From G963663315 sp965231905 (GTDB lineage: Bacteria; Pseudomonadota; Gammaproteobacteria; Arenicellales; Poriferihabitantaceae), in contig CBDDOO010000001.1 of assembly GCA_965231905.1 (NCBI GenBank), positions 868,001 through 932,000 of the forward strand: a stretch of 64,000 bases of DNA, written 5' to 3'. The notes under the pieces are model-generated. The model was not told where the DNA came from, did no database searches, and saw nothing but the letters and a program-made list of their open reading frames with translations. Shown one piece after another: positions 63,801-64,000 of the stretch (position 1 is its first letter; every line of letters starts with the position of its first letter). The translations under genes were made by a program, and so were the position numbers.

Positions 63801-64000
63801 TGACGGTGACGGCGGGTCAGGATACGGATGTGATCGGCGATACGGCGACCCTGAAGCACACGGCTTCCGGCGGAGATTATAGTTCGGTGGAACAGGACCT
63901 GGTGGTGACGGTGACGGACGATGATGAGCCGACCGTATCAGTGGCGAACGCCGCCGCGGTGACCGAGGGCGATGATTCGTCCAAGACCACGGACATGACG
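42884..64000 (+). CDS. Giant secreted protein of tandem Calx-beta modules, C-terminus beyond window
   Basis: The frame is open for 7,039 codons from the ATG at 42884 (preceded by ACAGG, in-frame TGA 9 bp upstream) to the right edge. The N-terminus is a long Sec signal: basic n-region, LFGLLALVAVGILTI core and PALA|Q cleavage near residue 51. The rest is a run of ~100-125-residue Calx-beta modules, each opening with a pattern such as LTVxEG and closing with a Ca-binding-type VTVTDDD or VNDND. I count about 56 boundaries. Calx-beta arrays bind calcium and build rigid extracellular adhesins or matrix proteins. Modules in the first half are diverged; those after about 56 kb are increasingly alike. 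No protease, transporter-signal or anchor domain is visible because the C-terminus is missing. Confidence 0.93.
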   Translation, partial: MGSLNRMYVHPARRQVNACAAGIRAFSPWRLFGLLALVAVGILTIMEPALAQGGTLSSPKVWYEGDGQKTLRYIVKTTGKYDDVGKTYTIETAGTATPADDYVLGTPVNSNLGSPNNSHRLDHVKVPIEFKTDGLNESDETIVLNFYCDCGASDEKTLANTFTLKLKNAARPVPKFSVTSISLDEGATATYGLSLDADPGASETVVIDVRPSIRGLNPHVGPVKVGKTANALVDSASFSFTGGPSGTWATPQIVTLQAGNDWETVDYSVELVHQVNQQPIDQLTERLTASVTNKVAGLLVSETALTVEEGAVATFSVQLIGDPLNNGSVFIEIPIAQRDSFGIRPGREVASANFRAPTAITQFRGSKIGSPNWEDPIFFTVKALKDVDLEDVTITLAPVLTLTTHPRSGINAFPNRTGAGVKVTAKEVVTPLTRPTLSTTTLNVAEGETMQYTVDYPQLKATTVTVDIPASHQGKATVQAAGGQPGASVVLEFKEYILVPGMDPPPPRKPHTVTVTASRDTDTTDESFDLTHTAPAGYKWSGGDLAVAVAITDAGTGLNVSALKFDEHDPAAPLKLSEGYSATYTVSLKSWQSGTVTVTPASDFSSVTVSPTTLTFNGGNWSEPQTVTVTAIEDENAFDEKATISHAVSGYGDVDTGPEIKVNVDDDEHPVSAKLTLRMTGKGVFKEGSGRDTEARVEVELFGPDGYRDRLPQTDFILCYTLGTLGKQNVKPVAKSEGIADNCVDWFISEFVGLPSVVRSFEVFELLHSDSDPLSLDLGTVTVTLKAHPTLTMHDRVSISSTEKEFEFRAIDSTPTQIEMTADGPASIHEGDGRVLFDVGLSRRLVAGEEVRIPLVASGTGIADDDYEIALRSGTGATLSAAAPYTLTLAGAGAKDVVLMLTAVEDRKNEGGTNETLTLTLGEVTSNLDVEDLTTFGTGGTELKSAKSFSVDIVDGITLSLSAGAAVTEGGDAVFTVTANPNPSAPLTANIGIAQTGAFVADADIGTDKTLTIPVAGSADYTVKTLDDTTDEPDGAVTATLIDSFDYAIETGGGSVTVKDNDATTVTLSAAPTSVSEGGDVTVTATLSLVQAADVTIPITASVESGDSAEEVDFSAPASIVIKAGDLTGSADIATVKDADKDTDTFTVALGTLPAGLVAGTPGKASISITDDGEGATVNLSVAATTVKDTDDVRVTATLSHVFASDITVPLRVTATGANPAATTEWVAPGGIAIRKGIATASVAIDIIRDQDKADETFTVSLGSPLPTNLSAGATTSSEIIIDDDGLGHNITLSADPNPVDEGSSTTITATANGSFDADTVIPLTFKGHGTAKAEDGDYEAPDKVTIASGATSGSVTLSANGDRDEDDDVVRVALGSPLPAGVIGGNHQDITITDTGVATGPTLTLSIDPEPASNGDIQVDEGSAVTFTATLDKAWSQDITLELASADSGDSGDPEHAFLSASEDDYTTLSNITIAKGKTSGKTTVTAVADGETEPGTDEVFRVSVLAKKLPDLVFYTSDHVFPGSDDLYYVYIEDQDKPKPKISIELDSRSRNVKEGDTVRFKLTSAGGVPSGAVKLKVEEDGKVLPNGASGDKTFTMTSASDEYSITTTADKIDEHASAITVTLVADPAYQIDETKGSATATVKDDDPTKVGISGSATEINESGGTKLITITLNRELVAGEKLRVELDRRGGDARFPNDFLLTLRKNNGVSFSTEKSTNSALGFSGVVPVITFTGPTGKKADLDLTAVDDKVNEGASESVKLSIVTPVTKPELGGGGAIAKTDTNVKQNVAFNIKDDDTKRTHNVTVAPTTLTLNEGEQGEYYILFGTGYTSDEVDETNFRHEYKATPAYTGNAVTFSPPEVSVEAFRGWGTAQKVTVTAVNDNQVNEKPRTAMITHSVAGYPNLPGVDNITTAPSVTITVNDDRSGLEADSETVSFPITRPRGYKIKLSLKTQPTGNVTVKVASSDINIVAFAGSDFGTRNCNSSGASPPTFGFGPSNWKSFDRFVCIKGLKEGKANITFSVGATADTRYKGKTLVVPVTVTADSRPTVELSVDANRVNEGGSLTLKATLSAAATAATTIPLVYTNGTAEDADYTKATSITVAKGQTEGTAPFATANNNIYEGDETVTVRLGTLPGTVLPGTVTEQMITIADDADLPTLEFLDAANRAPVPEDEGMYDVALIWRGQSELDSSIDWTTANGSATAGEDYTAASGTITRKAGSTSASDQFKVTITDDSVDDPGAAETFTITLSNASNAKVGTKSVHTVSITDNDPTELRLITRSGNDIAEAAGTGTIDVEVVRDLATGESVSAPLVFSGDASFGVDYTLSAPNPKPKGVTYSHLASKDPAKNPPTIAFTAGNGHKRIAPLIITAVQDTADEGADGAGEDLTIAIGKSSATGFGGGVQVRAAEDRHTFAITDDDDLPTISAAAVRVAEGDAGETPTLRFTVSLSPASGRSVSVNYADGASGTATSGADYAAVTAGALTFAPGETSKTVDVILTGDVDDEPDETIVLRLSAPVNAVFAGKATTVDVTGSITDDDATGVSLSASGATRLAEGDATTSVSLALELARDLKPDEIAEIPLDITSATGVAITAAAPANRDYILTAAGTGVTVTGAATAAPKIRFTGGAATERSATIQLTATARDDNDAQHETLSVALGNLADSALATTLSGGLAAIVDNDPNTDDNEVEISITDDEAALPLLNLALADGASAPTEGSPAQYKLTLSPAPVAPLSVKITVAEESDDTLDYIATTEEGERTLTVAASQSVFNFSVSTVDNTRDEDDGGVVVTLVADSAYRIGSNSAHTIAVMDDEVTALTLTRSDDPDPVHEDGGAAELEFKLKKALGADSAVTIPLSIQGAVLPTHATLTVKAGQPGVRLLTTSPYSAAQPALEIQGAGLTTATLVLTAVANSDEMERTVSLAPSGSISVVGAGFSGGVAWSGKAIDIDIANDDGMPEARILAAADRVEEGDTIELHLHVRPVPKEPLYIRVDFSDPHETIGRVYGAGETSSKGGGVYYFSFPAGWTAPRIIEVVSKEDNEDRPDVRFEAVVAAGQGYNVAAAPDNRARVLVIDDDDSPFLSIAAGPAVVEGNRAVFTITRSNPRSVSPHFPAPKVRLKISQTGDVVKAGELGVKKPRFIGDSMTLTVEVETVNDDSDEANAQVIAELLDCPTGKFGTSTVSTCTIPPPPDHQVSVPVNDNDPAVAMVNIRGAPLALSERKLEQGAYEVFLQTDPGQTATVRVDVPAAHTDAVSVQAPGGTPGASATLSFTGGSSGNWNTPQAVTVSALADDDITDETITLSHTVTGYPGVTSAPDVEVRVTDARHGVVTDKTRLEVREYDGTATYRVRLGSAPTAAVTVTPVSGNAGAATVSGPLTFTAVNWKTWQDVTVTGVVRNGPNPIQLTHQVSSSDASYSSLPAARISVVSVSLLRDQRPGVTLAADPNPVIEGTSATVTATLDRIITPAKAVTIPIKFGTANADFVPVSGIPIAAGQKSGSVSVMTVEDSEYEPNEGFRVEIDTDQLPEELYPRARSSVLIRIDDDEDKPRIATLSVSPTRVHECGKPENEGCSDDDESDRDSEKDGEVTVTVTLDEALNSPARAITIPLAYTDSGAVADADYTRLASVTIAAGETQGTGKIRIINDQIHESSQDFVVKLSGNLPPAVRAGDPAQVTVKILRDGSESPPHFRFDRAGVYIEDDSNYRDVSEGVGMLPMKIYRDGETEDTITAGVDISRNEDLKGYRLRWQENVTFSPKDTSKTIRIPIPDNRTDQIESHTLGLSIRGTVTRGWPNDLTIRVVDDDPILATLEPGADLELLEGDSSNKATANLSLSRNLEEGEMVEIPLLLTTSTGAALPGSLAMSAANGKGCKVSVALRYTDTARPRIRITGVDSEQKFPSCVAVSFDARHHDSDTTEEEIKVSFGDFTDKTLVTTSDGGVAEDVGNNTVTLEILDDDQEADGFTLSVDTGAVAEDVSVAPTITVTAEANTRTAFNKEHSITVSVGASGDQAKAPADYAAVTDFTITVPANQKSATGTFVLAPVDDSIDEADEILSVTGSSGNIFVRPATIAITDDDPTPALTLALVPATISESGAANASVVSASMNGLSGEDIELVVYTEKISRHAVPGDLAVSENAVLTISSGATTSTGPVTLTAVDNRVDSDDKEFRVFARVRKGHGVVSPSPLTLTVTDDDTRGVTIAPSALALDEKDDDSTMATKEHEGEYSVVLDSKPSGDVVINLASDSTDLTIAPVKLTFTPANWNTAQKVTVTAIDDADINPESTRAAAIRHTVAASGTDYASVKAAPLSVTIQDDEGRQVEIALDDADGRVVEGGSANVSVSLSGGTLSNNLVVPITVSGAQAADYSFPAGITIAAGATSASAAISLVDDAVDEPTETLTLAIGTLPEPVRAGSVKSVELAIIDGDATSVVMARAPPDSTSAIAENGGVAEMTVTAGRALVGGETLTAPLTVSGSGVIAADYRVRLKSGASLNSGVTLNTADPYSPGAPALVFTGNDSTTSPVRIATLELVGADDSIDEGDSETISLSFGSVVSNLDRVSGTGTGGTSASGAVAVEVTDDDATPVATLVLTPSSIAESGKGNVSTVTATLSGESSEAVVLTVSAAAVAPAVAGDFALMSSTKELTIAAGALSSSGVVTVTAVDNDVDAANKKVTVSAGASGGHGVAPPAGVALTITDDDTRGVVVPTGVESVVSVRESDDTGTPSQREDQATYTVKLASEPTGGDVTIAVASADTDAATVSPVNLVFTAKNWNVAQTVTVSGVNDDVHNTNDLRTTYISHIVSVSGTDYDSVRSSHLVNVVVNDDDGPPTGVRLSVNPASVSEDAGARVVTVTAAPTGGSAFAESKTVRVTVGAATDSADSPADYAAVSAFDVTIAAGAPSGTQTFTLTPVDDDIDEEAGEAISVSGALSGFTIDPVSVTLTDEDERGVSVTPVVLTLDEEDTASTPGTTENVGTYEVVLESEPTGAVTVSLSNSDATVVGLSDASLSFDDSNWSTAQTVTVTAVADAFDNAGDKRTATIGHTVSAVDTDYADETADPVVVTVTDDDDAPTQATLTVSPATVSEDAGATEVTVTATLSGTSRFAEAKTVAVEVGTAGDSAVEGTDYKTVGALNITIAGGAASGSVKFSLEPTDDDWHEGNERLSVAGTLAGVNFTDTHIDITDDDAAPDGVTLTVDPASVSEGATKATEVTVTATVNGSTTYSEGKTVTVSVGDSADSATEGTDYEAVTDIDIVIPAGAGSATGTFSLEPKDDSADEPTETLSVTGSATGGATVSGTQVSLTDDDVTPIVLSRSGGAAFIEEDGGSVEVSVSLGRALATGERVTVPLVISDAVVTTDYTLGLKGATTGVTLLTTSPHSAQNPALRFIGPSASSATLTLTAVNNDDTIERTVRIVYGASARAPSSSGLDGSFTTSGAPVVVPIADDDAQITIAAAEAAEGSAVVFTVTLPAAAPSGGVTIDYAISDGRGVSTDTYQVATSADYTAAANDASLSIAAGDRSGTISVATTQDNTYEGDHYFTVTLSNPSRMTVSRTAGSAVGTITDVADTPVFAFSSATGSVDEGDGTITLTVDKSGTSLVASTVDYATADGTAEAGEDYTTKTGTLSFAAADARKTFEVTIDDDVMDEVAETFAVALTAGAHAALGTVKTQTVTITDDDAAPTGVTLSVSPSSVSEGAKATDITVTATVTGGTTYADDKTVTVKVGEAADSAKSGTDYEAVADQTITIAAGAASATGKFKLTPKDDALNETGETLSITGAATGVSITGAQVTITDDDVTPTVELVLTPASIAESGAGNRSVVTATLSGRSSKAVVLTVSAAAVSPAVAGDFTLSSTTKLTIAAGATASTGLVTVTAVDNEVDAANKQVTVSATASGGHGVATPANVALTITDDDTRGVVLSETSVTVAEGGTKTYTVKLASQPTVDVVVTIAGAGDVTVDTDTGDPGDQNTLTFTTGNWSTVQTVTVIAGEDTDVSNDTATLKHTAAGGDYASVTKDLTVTVTDDDVPAVTITGGTAVTEGADAVFTVTATPVPAADLVVNLEVADAANSDFVLAANEGSGKTVTIPESGTVTYRVATVNDTGANADEADGVVTVAVAVSDDDPATYTVGATASAGVTVNDNDATVVTLTTPDASATEESSTATASLALTLGRALRSGESLSVPLQFSGGTVGTDFALSLSGTATGVGLVANTGVVTFTGSAGGSATVATVALAALSDADAANDTVTVSIPDSDTRSDPADQAEPVLTATGLSGGASGDRTGNGEITVTDDDTAGLTLTPDSLTVTEGGTNTYTVKLATQPSAPVTVTVTGAGDVTVNKTDGAAGVSQILTFTTTNWSTAQTVTVIAGEDDDAANDTATLTHTATGGDYGSVTKNLVVTVTDNDEAGLTLTPDALAVGEGDSKTYTVALASKPTGDVTVTVASNNTDVTVDTDPDIGGAQTTLTFSRTAAATLWSKARTVTVTAGPDTDVANDIATLKHTAAGGDYASVTEDLTVTVTDDDVPAVTIAGGTAVTEGSDVVFTVTATPVPAADLVVNLEVTDAANSDFVAASDQGTGKTVTIPTSGTMTYRVATVNDTGASADEADGVVTVTVAVSDDDPATYTVGATASAGVTVNDNDATVVTLTTPDASATEESSTATASLALTLGRALRSGESLAVPLQFSGGTVATDFALSLSGTAAGVSLAAGTGVVTFTGSAGGSATVATVALAALSDDDAVNDVVTVSIPDSDTRSDPADQAEPVLTATGLSGGASGDRTGNGQIAVTDNDTAAFTLTPTALTVAEGASKTYTVALATRPSAPVTVTVTGAGDVTVNKTDGAAGVSQALTFTTTNWSTAQTVTVIAGEDDDAANDTATLKHTAAGGDYATVEQDLTVTVTDDDEAGLTLMPNALTVGEGDSKTYTVALATEPTAPVTVAVAGAGDVTVDTDSGDPGDQNTLTFSPTETATLWSKTQTVTVTAGQDTDVIGDTATLKHTASGGDYSSVEQDLVVTVTDDDEPTVSVANAAAVTEGDDSSKTTDMT
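44393..44403 (+). repeat. Intragenic C11 tract in the giant gene
   Basis: Eleven C residues encoding part of MDPPPPRKP at about codon 504-507. At 11 the frame is open; gain or loss of one or two would truncate the protein within the first ~8 percent of its length. Confidence 0.95.
60881..63847 (+). repeat. Two tandem copies of a four-module, ~1,485-bp block
   Basis: Copy 1 is 60881-62365 and copy 2 is 62366-63847. Each has the same order of four Calx-beta modules, opening in turn VTITGG/VTIAGG, VVTLTTPDASATEESS, then a TLTP...LTV-type and an AGLTL-type module. Matching positions lie 1,485 bp apart for most of the length and 1,482 bp at the end (one codon lost). Identity is very high in the first two modules and lower in the fourth. 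Confidence 0.85.

Noticed and set aside
42884..64000. CRISPR-like or tandem DNA repeat array in the right third
   Set aside because: Repetition follows codons and protein modules, with no spacer/repeat alternation of fixed short length.

Overview
The window looks like a chromosomal segment of an uncultured gammaproteobacterium. The left third has the ubiquinone genes ubiB-ubiJ-ubiE, plus hemB, adk, cysQ, zapE, a MetA-type homoserine acyltransferase, uppP, folM and dsbB. These families and this ATGA-coupled packing are typical of the class. A marine or host-associated life is suggested only indirectly, by an Mrp-type antiporter cluster, a non-pyrrolysine MttB-family methyltransferase and a giant Calx-beta surface protein. 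No rRNA, tRNA or CRISPR array was seen.

Layout. 1-13.96 kb holds housekeeping genes: glutaryl-CoA dehydrogenase (cut by the left edge), ubiBJE, DUF971, hemB, an adenylate kinase with a basic tail, cysQ, zapE, metA, a P-loop protein, uppP, a MidA-like methyltransferase, folM and dsbB. 13.97-21.4 kb is a complete type I restriction-modification locus, hsdR-hsdS-prrC-hsdM, in which prrC encodes a tRNA anticodon nuclease. 21.4-24.06 kb is a toxin-antitoxin patch: an antitoxin with a wrecked HigB toxin, a phd-vapC pair and a Fic protein. 24.07-31.47 kb is a nine-gene Mrp/Mbh-like antiporter operon with three NuoL/M/N-type subunits and no stand-alone MrpA. 31.6-39.05 kb holds threonine aldolase, an MttB-family methyltransferase followed by a broken dimethylglycine dehydrogenase start, a TPR protein, a metallophosphoesterase, pyruvate kinase, an MscS channel and a rhodanese. 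39.0-42.6 kb is a second genomic-debris and defence patch: hicAB, a two-TM SLATT-like protein with a small basic partner, an hsdS fragment, higA with a decapitated higB, phd with a gutted vapC, and several repeat families.

From 42,884 to the right edge a single plus-strand frame stays open for 7,039 codons without a stop. It encodes a secreted protein built from about 56 tandem Calx-beta modules. Its leader carries a 19-base C tract just downstream of a good sigma70 promoter, and the coding region carries an 11-base C tract. Both are classical substrates for slipped-strand phase variation. The last modules are arranged as a higher-order repeat of about 1.49 kb (four modules).

Recurring themes are GTAGGGGC-type palindromic repeats at gene borders and at a broken-gene junction, toxin genes inactivated next to intact antitoxins, and short direct repeats bracketing two of those toxin-antitoxin modules.
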